DNA of 64,000 nt, taken from VRUE01 sp963702575. GTDB lineage: Bacteria; Actinomycetota; Thermoleophilia; Solirubrobacterales; 70-9. The DNA lies in assembly GCA_963702575.1 (NCBI GenBank), contig CAVPCU010000002.1, positions 795,551-859,550 on the forward strand. Reading direction: 5' to 3'. The notes under the pieces were generated by a model. That model ran no database searches, had not been told where the DNA came from, and saw only the letters and a list, made by a program, of their open reading frames with translations. Shown piece by piece: positions 53,021 through 63,464 of the stretch. Within the stretch, counting starts at the first letter, position 1. Each line of letters starts with the position of its first letter. Both the position numbers and the translations under genes were made by a program.

Positions 53021-53393
53021 TGGCCGGCTACGCGATCAAGCACCGCGACGAGTTCGAGACGATGGAGGGGTCGGGGGACTCGACCTGGCGGCTGGCGCGC
53101 AAGGCGCTCGGCACCTCGGCCTTCGGCTTCAACCTGGTCGAGATCGATCCCGGCGGGCAGATCCCCGAGCACGACGAGGCCCAGAGCGGCCAGCAGTCGA
53201 GCTCTACGTGATCCTCGAGGGCGAGGCGACGTTGCGGATCGACGGCGAGGACCACCCGGCGCCGGCCGGCACCTTCGCCTCGATCGAGCCGCCGGCCAGC
53301 CGCACGATCCTCAACCGCTCCGAGGGCCCGGTCACGGCGATGCTGATCGGCGTCCACCCGGCCGGCGAATACGAGCCGCCCTCCTTCGCCTAG
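53020..53393 (+). CDS. Single-domain cupin protein (frameshifted)
   Basis: A small conserved beta-barrel: FGFNLVEIDPGGQIPEHDEA (metal-ligand motif 1) then, after a shift near 53192, LYVILEGEATLRIDGEDHPAPAGTFASIEPPASRTILNRSEGPVTAMLIG (motif 2). The product would be about 124 aa. The bases CAGTC before GAGCTC look like two extra nucleotides. The function is unassigned; such cupins are often small-molecule isomerases, dioxygenases or sensors. Confidence 0.7.
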
Positions 53394-53413
53394 GCAGCGG
53401 GGCCTGCCGGCCC

Positions 53414-53419
53414 TATAAT
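53414..53419 (+). promoter_or_regulatory. Predicted -10 box of gltB (TATAAT)
   Basis: TATAAT followed by CC and GGCAAC is nearly identical to the block before greA (2572). A small hairpin (GGGCC/GGCCC) sits directly upstream. The predicted leader is about 55 nt. Confidence 0.5.
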
Positions 53420-53481
53420 CCGGCAACTCGTCAACCCGTCGCGCGCCCGCTCGGAGAAGGCGCGGAAACCGGGAGGTCAAC

Positions 53482-56400
53482 TTGTCCGATAACCAGTCCC
53501 GTGAGCTTCACGGCAAGGGCGGTCCTGTCCGCTACTCGCCGGAGCGCGCCTACCGGCCGCTTGTCTCGCCCCCGAGCGTCGAGGACAAGGACGCGTGCGC
53601 GATCTACGCCTCCGTGCGCAAGGACGCGACGCCCAGCCACGAGCCGATCGAACGGGCGATCCCGGCGCTGGGGAAGATGCTCCACCGCGCCGGCAACGTC
53701 GACGGCGAGGGCGACGGCTGCGGCGTGCTGGTCGACATGCCGCGCCGGATCTGGGCCGAGGAGGTGCGCGCCGGCGGCCACGACCCCTCGCTGACCCTCG
53801 ACGACGCCTTCGCCGTCGGCCACGTCTTCATCGAGCGCTCCCAGGATCTCGAGAGGGTCCAGCCACGACGCCCGCGAGCTGCTCGGCCGCGGCGGCTTCC
53901 GCATCCTCGCCGAGCGGCTCGGCGTCGTCGACTCGCCCGCGCTCGGCCCGACCGCGCGCGAGGAGGAGCCGCACTTCTGGCAGATCGCCGGCCTCGTCGC
54001 CGACCTCCTCGCGCCGCGACCGCGTCCTCTTCGACCTCCTGATCGAGCTCGAGGAGGAGCTCGGCGTCCACGTCCCCTCGCTCTCGGCGACGACCTGCGT
54101 CTACAAGGTGATGGGCGCGCCCAAGGTGCTCGGCGAGTACTACCCCGACCTGCGCGACGAGCGCTTCGAGACGATCGGCTGCTTCGGCCACAACCGCTAC
54201 TCGACCAACACCTGGCCCTCGTTCAAGCGCGTCCAGCCGTTCTCGGTGCTCGGCCACAACGGCGAGATCAACACGATCGAGCAGCTGCGCCAGGAGGCGC
54301 GGATGCTCGGCGTGCCGATCGCCGCCCGGCTCCTCGGACTCGCAGGACCTCAACCGCACGATCGACACCCTGGTCAGCCGCGACGGCCTCAGCCTCGCCG
54401 AGGCGATGGAGATGGTCGTGCCGCCGATCGTCGAGGAGATCCGCTCGCTGCCCGCCGACCTGCACCGCTTCTACATGTACCTGCGCCAGGCGATGGGCCC
54501 GTTCGCCCAGGGCCCGGTGGCGCTGATCGCCCGCCACACCGACGAGTGCGTCTTCTCCGCCGACGCGCTCGGCCTGCGCCCGCTCTGGCAGGTCGAGACC
54601 GAGGCGACGACTTCGTCTTCAGCTCCGAGCCCGGCGTCGTCGCGGTCGGCGAGATGGTCGCCGAGCCGAAGCCGCTCGCCCCCGGCGAGAAGGCGATGGT
54701 CGCGATCGACCGCGAGCGCAAGCGCTCGACCCTGCACCCCCACCACGAGATGCTGCGGCATCGTCCGCGACCGCTGGCTGGCGCGCAACGGCGCCGCCGA
54801 GCCCGCCGCCTACGACCGCGCCCTGCAGGCCGGCGGCCCGCTCGAGGGCGCCGACGTGCCCGGCTACTCCGACGCCGGCCCCGAGGAGCCGGTCAAGGTC
54901 GACGACCGCGTCCTCGCCGGCTTCGGCTGGCAGCGCGACGACGTCAAACTGGTCCAGCAGATGGCCTCCAACGGGGCCGAGCCGATCGGCTCGCTCGGCT
55001 ACGACGGGCCGCTGGCGGCGCTCTCGCCCGAGCGCCAGAACCTGGCCGACTACTTCAAGGAGACGGTCGCCGTCGTCACCAACCCGGCGATCGACCGCGA
55101 GCGCGAGGTCGAGCACTTCTCGACCCGCGCGGTCTTCGGCCGGCGACCCTCGATCGGCGCCGCCGGCGAGGACACGGCGACGGTCGAGACCTCCTTCCCG
55201 GTGATCCTCGGCGGCCACCACGGGCTGGCGCCGCTCTCCGAAAGCGCCTACCGCGAGATCGCCCGCGACCAGGGCACCTACCTGCTCGAGGACCTCTGGG
55301 AGGAGTTCCGCGGCCGCGCCGGAGCGGTCGACATCTCGCTGCTCGAGTCGGAGACGACGAAGGGGGCGATCGAGCGGATCAAGCAGGAGGCGGTGAAGAA
55401 GGTCCGCGACGGCGCCGAGCTGCTGGTGCTGACCGACCGCACCGTCTACGACGCCGAGCGGCGCTACCTCGATCCCCACCTGGCCACCTCCGCGGTCGAC
55501 CAGGCGCTGAAGCAGTTCCGGGTCGAGCCCGGCGAGGAGAACCTGCGGCGACGCTGCGGCATCGTCCTGCGCTCGGCGGCGATCCGCAACGTCCACGACA
55601 CGATGCTTGCCCTCGGCCTCGGCGCCAACGGCGTCTGCCCCTACACGATGGTCGAGGTGATCTGCGTCGAGGACTACGAGGCCGACGTCGCGCAACCTCT
55701 GCGCGGCGCTCGGCAAGGGGATCGAGAAAGTGATCTCGACGATCGGCATCCACGAGGTGCGCGGCTACGCCCGCCAGTTCTCCTCGATCGGGGTGCGGCC
55801 GGAGCTGGCCGAGATCTTCCAGACCGAGGCCTTCGCCGCCTCGGAGTCGGGCGGTGTCGGCTTCGCCGCCCTCGACGAGGACTCGCAACGCGCGGGCGCG
55901 GGTCCTGGCCGGCGACGAAGACGCCAAACCGGCGAAGACGTTCCGCTTCTACCCCAAGGTCTACAAGGCCGCGATCGCGACCGCCAACGGCTCGGGCTCC
56001 TACGAGGAGTACTCGGAGAAGGTGCGCGAGCTGGAGCGCCAGAGCCCGATCTCGATGCGCCACATCATGGGTCTGAAGGGCGACCGGGAGCCTCTGACGG
56101 ATCCCGGCATCGTCGACGCCGGCGTCGGCCACCACGACTACCCGGTGGTGATCTCCTCGATGAGCTTCGGCTCCCAGTCCGAGCCCGCCTTCCGCGCCTA
56201 CGCCGAGGCGGCGAAGGCGATCAACGTCCTCTGCGTCAACGGCGAGGGCGGCGAGATCCGCGACATGTACGGGCACTACCGCAAGTGGCGCGGCCAGCAG
56301 GTCGCCTCGGGGCGCTTCGGCGTCTCGGCGGAGATGCTCAACTCCTCCTACCTGGCCGAGATCAAGATCGGCCAGGGGGCCAAGCCCGGCGAGGGCGGCC

Positions 56401-58167
56401 ACCTGCCCGGCAAGAAGGTCTCCGAGAAGGTCGCCGCGGCGCGTAACGCGGCCCCCGGCACCGACCTGATCTCGCCCTCGAACAACCACGACCTCTACTC
56501 GATCGAGGATCTCGCCGAGCTGATCGACGAGCTGAAGACGGTCAACCCCGACGTGCGCGTCTCGGTCAAGGTGCCGGTGGTGCCGAACATCGGCACGATC
56601 GGCCTCGGCATCGCCAAGGCGGGCGCCGACATCATCACCCTCTCGGGCTTCGAGGGAGGCACCGGCGCCGCCCGCCAGCACGCCCTGCGCCACGTCGGCC
56701 TGCCGTCGGACATCGGCACCCGCGCCGTGCACCGGGCGCTGATGGAGGCCGGGCTGCGCAACCGGGTCGAGATCTGGGCCGACGGCGGCTACCGCACCGG
56801 CCACGACGTCGTCAAGCTGCACTGCCTCGGCGCCAACCGGGTCGGCTTCGGCACGCTGGCGATGGTCAGCCTCGGCTGCACGATCTGCCGCGGCTGCCAG
56901 CTCGACACCTGCCACGTCGGCATCGCCACCCAGATCGAGACGGTCGAGCAGGCCCAGCAGCACGGCCTGAAGAAGTTCACCCCGCAGGAGGTCGACGTCG
57001 GCGGCCGAGAGCTGCGCCCGCTTCTTCGCCGCGATGGGCGAGGAGGTCAAGCAGGTCGTCGCCTCGCTCGGCTACGACCGCGCCCAGGACCTGGTCGGCC
57101 GCTACGACCTGCTCGAGCAGGTCTCCCACCACGACCAGGTCGACCTGGCGCCGCTGATCACGCCGCTGGAGGAGTTCCTCGACCTCGAGCCGATCGACCT
57201 GCCGGTCGCGGCGGAGATGCCGAGGCGCGGGCCGAGGCGGGGCTGGTCGTCGCCCGCCCGATCCGGATGGAGGCCAAGGCCGCCTCGGCGCAGATCGGCG
57301 CCCTCGCCGGCGACATCTGCCCCGGCCGCACCGTGCGCAACGAGTTCCCGCGCGCCACCGACGCCAACGACCGCGTGCTCGGCACCGAGCTGTCCGGGGC
57401 GATCGCCCGCTCGCGCATCTTCGACGGCGGGCCCGAGTCCAACGAGGACGTGCTCGCCAGCCTCGAGTTCAACGGCGGCTCGGTCGCCGGCCAGGGCCTC
57501 GGCGCCTTCAACTCCTACGGCGTCTCGATCCGGGTCGAGGGCGGCGCCCAGGACGGCGTCGGCAAGACGATGCTGGGCGGCACCGTCGCCGTGCTCAAGG
57601 GCAAGGGCGCCAGGGGCAAGCGCGCTCAACGGCTCGGTCGGCAAGTCCTTCGCCTACGGCGCCCAGCGCGGCCGCCTCTTCGTCCAGGGCTCGGCCGACT
57701 CGCGCTTCTGCATCCGCCTCTCCGGCGCCGACGTCGTCCTCGCCGGCGAGCCCGAGGAGGAGATCGACGACAGCCGCGGCTGCCTGGTCGACCGCGCCAA
57801 CGCCAAGGGCTTCGCCTTCGAGTACATGACCTCGGGCCGCGCCGTCGTGCTCGGCGACCTCGGGCCCTGGGCCTGCGCCGGGATGACCGGCGGCCGCGTC
57901 TACGTCCGCCACAACGCCTTCGGCATCGACCGCGAGGCGATCGAGCGGCGGCTCGGCGAGGGGGCCAAAGTCGAGCTGAAGGAGCTCGACGCCGAGGGCC
58001 ACCTCGACGTCGAAGACCTGCTCTCCCACTACGCCGAGGAGCTGCGCGCCACCGGCCAGGACGAGGAGGCCGAGCGGATGCTCTCGCTGGCGTCCGGCGC
58101 GGCCGAGAGCTTCCTGATGGTCGTCCCGCACAAGGTGCAGGCCGACCCCAGCATCTCTACCGAGTAG
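53482..58167 (+). CDS. gltB: Glutamate synthase large subunit (about ten frameshifts)
   Basis: GltB makes two glutamates from glutamine and 2-oxoglutarate. TTG 53482 follows GGGAGG. Order of domains: N-terminal glutaminase (catalytic Cys in EDKDACAIYASVRK; CFGHNRYSTNTWPSF; VLGHNGEINT), central linker, FMN-binding synthase domain (PVVISSMSFGSQSEPAF; GEGGHLPGKKV; SEFGG-like LSGFEGGTGAA), the 3Fe-4S cluster CTICRGCQLDTCHVG (nt about 56880), and the C-terminal beta-helix (GQGLGAFNSYGV; GGTVAVLKGKGA; GAGMTGGRVYVR-like). About ten frame changes, mostly single G/C insertions, must be corrected. The product is about 1,550 aa. No gltD lies downstream here. Confidence 0.95.
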
Positions 58168-58523
58168 GGCGCGTCAAGAGGTCGGCGATCGCCCGGACCT
58201 CGCGCAGCAGGCCGTCGAGCATCGCCTCGGTGTTGGTGTGGATGCGCCACTCGGCGTACTTGCGGTCCTGCTCGACCTGGTCGATGCGGCGTTCGAGCTT
58301 GGCGATCCGCTTGTCGGCGCGTTTCTCGCTCTTGCGCACGCGCTTGCTTGACGTAGCTGCGGGTCTCCTCGCGGATCGCGTCGAGCTCGCGCTGCAGGTC
58401 GGCGTCGCCGCCCTCCTGCTCGGCGAGCATCTCCTCGACGCCGACGCGGACGCGCTCGATCTCTTCGTGCAGGCGGGCGCGGGCCTGCTCGGCGGCGACG
58501 GACGGGTCGTGGGTAGAGCTCAC
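58157..58523 (-). CDS. Coiled-coil protein (frameshifted), about 120 aa
   Basis: GTG 58523 (7 nt after TAGCAT) opens a charged helical protein (SSTHDPSVAAEQARARLHEEIERVRVGVEEMLAEQ, then after a shift near 58345 RKSEKRADKRIAKLERRIDQVEQDRKYAEWRIHTNTEAMLDGLLREVRAIADLL). The whole is predicted to be one long coiled coil without a membrane segment. It overlaps the end of gltB by 11 nt on the opposite strand. Function unknown. Confidence 0.6.
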
Positions 58524-58530
58524 CGGCAGC

Positions 58531-58536
58531 ATGCTA
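58531..58536 (-). promoter_or_regulatory. Predicted -10 box (TAGCAT) of the coiled-coil gene
   Basis: TAGCAT on the minus strand ends 7 nt before GTG 58523, which favours that codon over ATG 58532. Confidence 0.4.
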
Positions 58537-58573
58537 CGGGCGCCGGTGGCCGGAATTTGCGGCTCTTGGCTGG

Positions 58574-59175
58574 CTCAGCCTTCGAGCACGAAGAGGCGGT
58601 AGCGGCCGATCGCCAGCTCGTCGCCGTCGCCGAGCTTGCCCCACTCGACCAGCTCGCCGTTGACGAAGACGCCGTTGAGGCTGCGGTCGTCGAGCACGCG
58701 CAGCGACTCGTCGGTTCGGAGACGATCAGCGCGTGGCGGCGGGAGACGCTGGGGTCGTCGAGGCGGACGTCGGCGGCGACGCTGCGGCCGATCCGCGTCC
58801 AGCCGGGCCTCGATCTCGAAGACGAGGATCTCGCCGTCCTCGTCGCGGCAGACGAGGTGGCGGCTGCCGGGGGCGAGCTCGGCCCGCAGCTCGTCGCAGC
58901 CAGCTCGGCGACATCGGCTCGCTCGGCACCTCGAACTCGGCCGTGGTCTCGCCGTGCTCCTGCATCGACTCGAAGATCGAGTCGAGCCGGAAGCTCGAGG
59001 CGCCGCAGCGCGGGCACTCGGGCAGGCGGTCGTTCTCGTGCAGAGCCAGCTGCGAGCCGCACTCGACGCAGAAATAGGTACCCGGGCCGGGGAAGGTCCC
59101 GGTCGCGTAGCTGTCGGAAGCTGGGGTGGGGGTGAGACTGATGGCGATGGCTGGCTCCTTTCGGCGCCTCCGCAA
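58574..59175 (-). CDS. Zinc-ribbon and FHA-domain protein (frameshifted)
   Basis: The N-terminus carries a zinc ribbon (TYFCVECGSQLALHENDRLPECPRCGASSF, two CxxC pairs about 35-60). After frame changes near 58900, 58795 and 58715 an FHA domain follows: IGRSVAADVRLDDPSVSRRHALIVSE and SLNGVFVNGELVEWGKLGDGDELAIGRYRLFVLEG, the conserved Gly-Arg and Ser-Arg-Arg-His residues binding phosphothreonine. TTG 59175 is one start; ATC 59148, 6 nt after AAAGGAG, is an alternative. FHA proteins of this sort read Ser/Thr-kinase signals; no kinase lies nearby. Confidence 0.75.
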
Positions 59176-59262
59176 ATCGATCCTAACTCGCCGGGCGACG
59201 GCTTCGCATCGGGATTTGCCGCAGCTCTACCCGATTTCGGCTTGGCAAACTCGCCCAGACAC

Positions 59263-59268
59263 TAGAAT
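59263..59268 (+). promoter_or_regulatory. Predicted -10 box (TAGAAT) of the SRPBCC gene
   Basis: TAGAAT ends 10 nt before ATG 59279; a TTGGCA at 59242-59247 could be a -35 with a short 15-nt spacer. Confidence 0.45.
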
Positions 59269-59278
59269 CGCGCCGCCG

Positions 59279-59798
59279 ATGGGCCCGGTCAGCGCAGAGA
59301 TCGAGATCGACGTTCCCCGCGAGCGCGTCTTCGCGGCGATCGCCGACCTGGCGCGGCGGCCCTCCTTCACCGACCACTTCCTCGACGGCTTCCACCTGAC
59401 CCGGATCGAGTCGAGCGGGGTCGGCGCCGGGGCGCGCTTCCGCCTCGGCTGCGCCGCGCTCGGTCTGGATGGACACGGCGATCGCCGAGCTGCGAGCCGC
59501 CGCACAGGATCGTCGAGCGGGGGCGCGGCGGCCGCGGCAACCGGATCCCCGCGACCACGGTCTGGGAGCTGACCGAGGGCGCCGGCTCGCTGACCAGGGT
59601 CCGCGTCTCGCACTGGACCGAGCCGTCGAACCCTCTCGACCGGGCGCTGGAGGCGCTCTGCGGGCGCCTCGATGCGGCTGGAGCGGGGCTGGCGCCAGGC
59701 GCTGCGGCGGCTGCGCGACCTGCTCGAGTGCGGGCGAGCCGGCGCCCCAGCGCGTTGGCGTCGCCGGCGGCAACCCCCACGCGACCGGCATCCCGTAG
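59279..59798 (+). CDS. SRPBCC-family (START-like, polyketide cyclase/dehydrase) protein (frameshifted)
   Basis: The N-terminus GPVSAEIEIDVPRERVFAAIADLARRPSFTDHFLDGFHLTRIESSG is typical of the SRPBCC fold that encloses a hydrophobic ligand cavity. After two or three frame changes (near 59470, 59510 and 59665) the conserved end TTVWELTEGAGSLTRVRVSHWTEP and RLERGWRQALRRLRDLLE follows. It may bind a lipid, hormone-like molecule or aromatic compound; no catalytic residue is evident. Its own TAGAAT precedes it. Confidence 0.7.
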
Positions 59799-59819
59799 GC
59801 GGGCTGCCGAGCGCCTTTA

Positions 59820-59825
59820 TAGACT
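59820..59825 (+). promoter_or_regulatory. Predicted -10 box (TAGACT) of the lipoprotein gene
   Basis: TAGACT, the same hexamer as in front of coaX, ends 10 nt before ATG 59836. Confidence 0.4.
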
Positions 59826-59835
59826 CTCGCCGCCG

Positions 59836-60387
59836 ATGACCCGCCACCGCAGACCTCCTGCCCGCGCTGCTCGCCGCGCTCGCCTTCGCCGCGCTCGCCC
59901 TCGGCGTCTCCGCCTGCGGCTACTCGAGCGACTCGAAGGACGTCGTCGAGGGCGAGTCGGTCTAGCTCGGCGAGCTCCAGTACACCGTCGTCTTCTCGCG
60001 CTTCCTCAACCCCAACGACAACGAGGACTCCGCCTACCTGGTCGGCCAGCCGCAGCTGCCGCCCGGCTACAGCTACTTCGGCGTCTTCCTCGAAGTCCAG
60101 AACGAAAGCGAAGAAGCCGCAGACGCTCCCGCGGAACCTCGACGATCACCGACGCCGGACACCAGACCTTCCACGCGATCCCCAGCAAAAGCCTCTACGC
60201 GCTGCCCTTCGGCGGCGAAGTCGAACCCCAGGAACAGGTCCCGGTGCTCGACTCGACTCCCCAGCAGGGCCCGATCGAGGGCTCGCTGGTCCTCTTCGAG
60301 CTGCCCGCCTCGGCCTCGGAGAACCGCCCGCTGACGCTCGCCATCCCCGGGCCCGAAGGCCCGGCCGAAGTCACGCTCGACCTCTAA
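59836..60387 (+). CDS. Secreted lipoprotein with DUF4352-like domain (frameshifts, in-frame amber)
   Basis: After one extra base near 59860 the signal LLPALLAALAFAALALGVSACGYSS ends in a lipobox (VSAC). A C-terminal domain follows: LGELQYTVVFSRFLNPND, YSYFGVFLEVQNESEEA, TITDAGHQTFHAIPSKSLYALPFG and GPIEGSLVLFELPASASENRPLTLAIPG, the pattern of DUF4352 telokin-like lipoproteins. A TAG at 59963-59965 interrupts the correct frame, and two more single G insertions lie near 60121 and 60141. I take these as sequence errors. Confidence 0.6.
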   Translation: MTRHRRPPARAARRARLRRARPRRLRLRLLERLEGRRRGRVGLARRAPVHRRLLALPQPQRQRGLRLPGRPAAAAARLQLLRRLPRSPERKRRSRRRSRGTSTITDAGHQTFHAIPSKSLYALPFGGEVEPQEQVPVLDSTPQQGPIEGSLVLFELPASASENRPLTLAIPGPEGPAEVTLDL

Positions 60388-60455
60388 CACCTCGCCGACG
60401 GGCCGATTTCGGTCGCTTTACGTCCTGTTTTAGGCCCGTCGGCGGGGTTCAGAGG
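60381..60455. terminator. Convergent-gene hairpin between the lipoprotein and PBP genes
   Basis: CGCCGACGGGCC (60393-60404) pairs perfectly with 60433-60444 and extends outward (CCTCT with AGAGG) across the stop codons of both genes. The 28-nt loop contains CTGTTTTA. It is probably a shared terminator. Confidence 0.65.
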
Positions 60456-62189
60456 CCGGCGGAGAGGACCTGGCCGGCGACGGGCGCGGCGACTTCGCCG
60501 CCCGCCGCTTCGGCTTCGATCAGCAGCACGCCGACCGCCAGCCGCGCCTTTTCGGCCGGGGCGAAGGCGGCGAACCAGGCGTCCTTGATCTGTTCCGGGT
60601 TCTTCTTCGCCTTCCTGGCCGGGCTTGGGGCCGAGCTCGGCGGTGCCGGTCTTGCCGGCGACCTGGGCCTCGGGGATGGCACCGGCGGTAGCCGGTGCCG
60701 TCGGTGACGACGCCGACCATCAGTTCGGTCAGCTCGCTCGGCGATCTGCTTCGACATCACCCGCACCGGCTTGGCTTCCGGCCGCAGCTTCGGGTTGGCG
60801 ACGAGCGAGGTCGGCTCGCGGACGCCGCCGTTGCCGATCGTCTGCGCGACGGTCGCCATCTGCAGCGGCGTCGCCAGCACTTCGCCCTGGCCGATCGCGC
60901 TCACGCCGAGGTCGAGTTCGTCGCCGATCTCGCGTCGGGATCGTCGATTCGGGCGGTTCGACTTCGGCGACGATTTCCGGCGCGTAGAGGGTCGGCGGCG
61001 AGTTGAAGCCGAAGCGCTTCGGCGGTCGCGACGAGTTCGTCGTTGCCGATCTTCGGCCCGAGCGGGGCGAAGTCGGCGTTGCAGGACTCGGCGAAGGCTT
61101 CGCGGAAGGTGCCGCCGCAGAACTCGCCGTTGGCGTTGCTGATGAAGCGCCCGCCGACGTTGACGCCGTCGACGATTTCGAATTCGTCGTCGAGCGAGAC
61201 GACGCCCTTCTCCAGCGCGGCCGTGGTGGTGATCGTCTTGAAGGTCGAGCCCGGCGGCTGCGGCGCCGAGAAGGCCTGGCCGGCGAGGGCGCGGACGTCG
61301 CCGCTGCGGGCGTCGAGCACGGCGACGCCGCCGGCCCGTCCGGCGAGGGCGGAGACCGCTGTCGCCTGCAGCGTCGGGGTCGATCGTCGTCTTCACCGGC
61401 GCGCCGGGCTGGGGCTCGGCCTGGGCGAGGATCCGGGCCGAGCCGCCGTCGTCGTCGACCGCGAGCAGCGAGCCGCCGGGCTTGCCGGCGAGGCGCGCGT
61501 TGAAGGCCTGCTCGAGGCCGCTGATCCCGACCGGGGTTTCGGCGGGGAAGCCGTGCCGGGCGAGGAGCCGCCTCTTCTTCTTCGTCGGCCATGCCGACTT
61601 CGCCGGTGACGTCGATCGCGGCGCTGCCGAGCGGGTGTTCGCGGGCGTCGGCGGGCCCTTCGGCGAGCGACGTGCCGTCGCGGGCGAGGATCGGCGCGCG
61701 CGGGGCCAGGTCGACCCGGTTCTCGAGGTGCTCGCCGCGCTTCAGGCCGGGGAAGACGAGGCTCGGGTCCCAGGCGATGCCGCCGTCGGCGTAGGGGAGG
61801 TCGAGGTCGGCGTCGACCGTGCCGAAGGCGACCGTGCCGGCTGCGATCGGACTGGGACCGGCGGCGCCGCCCCGCTGGCGGGATCGCCGGCGGAGCCGGC
61901 GTCGAGAGTGCGCAGCGTCGCGATCTCCGCCGCTTCGCGGTACTTCCCCGGCGAATTCGTCCTCGCCGACTTCAGCCCGCGAGGCTTCGTTCAGCTCCTC
62001 GGTACATCGCGGCGAAGTCGTCTGTGTGCCCAGGCTCTGGCGAAGCGCTCGGCGGCGTCCTTCTCGGGCGATCCCGGCGCGCCCGCCGAGGCACCGAGCG
62101 ACGAAGGCGACGATCGCGATGACCGTGAGCGGCAGCGCGCGGGTGACCAGACGGCGACGCCGCTCTACCTCGGTGGGCAGGGTGTTCAC
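60449..62189 (-). CDS. Penicillin-binding protein with NTF2-like domain, monofunctional transpeptidase (frameshifted)
   Basis: The N-terminal anchor (RALPLTVIAIVAFVA) is followed by a MecA_N/NTF2-like domain, a dimerisation domain (NRVDLAPRAPILARDGTSLA) and the transpeptidase domain with the three PBP motifs: PGSTFKTI (catalytic Ser), AESCNADFAPL (SxN) and GKTGTAELG (KTG). It crosslinks peptidoglycan outside the membrane. At least eight frame changes are needed, all compatible with single inserted bases, and the motifs are intact. An IS630 element ends 20 bp upstream of its ATG, so its native promoter may be displaced. Confidence 0.85.
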
Positions 62190-62206
62190 TGCGCGGAAAT
62201 CTAGTG

Positions 62207-63300
62207 CTAGTGACCTGAGTCATTGATCCGCTGGCAGTAGGAGGCGAGGCTGTCGAGGATCTCATCGGCGCTCTTGTGCCAGACGTAGGGCTTGGGCTCG
62301 TCGTTCCAGTTGGCGATCCAGGTGCGGATCGAGGCGACCAGGTCGCGGACCGAGCGATGGGAGCCGCGCTTGATCCACTTCGTGGTCAGCTCGGCGAACC
62401 AGCGCTCGACCAGGTTCAGCCAGGAGCTGTAGGTGGGCGTGAAGTGCAGGGTGAAGCGCGGATGGCGCTTCAGCCAGCGCTGGATCGAGGGCGTCTTGTG
62501 GGTCGAGGAGTTGTCGAGCACGACGTGGACGTCGAGGTCCTCGGGCACCGAGCGCTCGATCAGGTTGAGGAACTTGCGGAACTCCTCGGCGCGGTGACGG
62601 GGCGTCATCTCGGCGATCACCTGCCCGGAGGCGACGTCGAGCGCGGCGTAGAGGTTGGTGGTGCCGTTGCGCACGTAGTCGTGGGTGTGGCGCTCGGGCA
62701 CGCCCGGCATCAGCGGCAGGATCGGCGCGGAGCGCTCCAGCGCCTGGATCTGGGACTTCTCATCGACGCAGAGCACCACCGCCGCCTCGGGCGGGTTGAG
62801 GTAGAGCCCGACGATGTCTCTGCACCTTGTCGACGAACTGCGGGTCGGGCGAGAGCTTGAAGTGCTCGGTGCGGTGGGGCTTCAGCCCGAAGGCCCGCCA
62901 GATCCGGCTGATCGCCGTCTGGCTCATGCCGGTCGCCGCCGCCATCGAGCGCGTCGACCAGTGCGTCGCGTTCGGGGGGCTGCTCCTCCAGCGTCTTGAC
63001 GATCACCCGCTCGATCTCCTCGTCGGTGATCTGCCGCGGCTTGCCCGGGCGCGGCTCGTCGTGCAGGCCGTCGAAGCCGCGCCTGGCGAAGCGGCCCCGC
63101 CAGCGGCCCACCGTCTGCGTGCTGCAGCCCAGGCGGGCCGCGATCTCCTTGCTCTGCTCGCCGTCGGCGGCCGCCAACACGATCCGGCAGCGCAGCGCCA
63201 GGGCCTGGGCGCTCTTCGGGCGCCTGGCCCAGCGCTCCAGCACCTCCCGCTCCTCGCCTTTCAGCACGACATCGACACGTCCGGGCATGAGGCCTCCCAT
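62207..63300 (-). CDS. IS630-family transposase (frameshifted)
   Basis: The N-terminal helix-turn-helix (RRPKSAQALALRCRIVLAAADGEQSKEIAARLGCSTQTVGRWRGRFARRGFDGL) is followed, after frame changes near 62960 and 62815, by the DDE catalytic domain with VDEKSQIQ, VLDNSSTHK and NLVERWFAELTTK. This is the Tc1/mariner-related IS630 group, which inserts at TA. The stop codon is TAG formed by the TA target plus a flanking base, so its C-terminus depends on the insertion site. It covers nearly the full element. Confidence 0.9.
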
Positions 63301-63367
63301 CGTCGCTTGCGATGGCGACGACTTCGACGCGCGAGGGCGCTGCCTGCGAACTAACGACTCAGGTCAC
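62210..63367. mobile_element. Complete IS630-family insertion sequence (1,158 bp)
   Basis: Terminal inverted repeats GTGACCTGAGTC (62210-62221) and GACTCAGGTCAC (63356-63367) are perfect for 12 bp and 23 of 28 bp overall. They are flanked by TA on each side (62208-62209 and 63368-63369). The transposase runs from the right end leftwards. Confidence 0.9.
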
Positions 63368-63464
63368 TAGATGGTTGATTCCACGGGAATGCCGTGTCCA
63401 AGGGGTTCGAAGCAGAGAGGCCGAAGTCGACGGTGCTGAAGCAACCGTCGACCGAAAGGCCACG

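Noticed and set aside
60449..62189. PBP gene as a pseudogene decayed after IS insertion
   Set aside because: All three active-site motifs and the domain order are intact and the shifts match the error pattern in neighbouring essential genes.
63368..63464. tRNA-like GGTTCGAA sequence near 63406
   Set aside because: No acceptor or anticodon stem can be drawn around it; it lies within IS-associated sequence.
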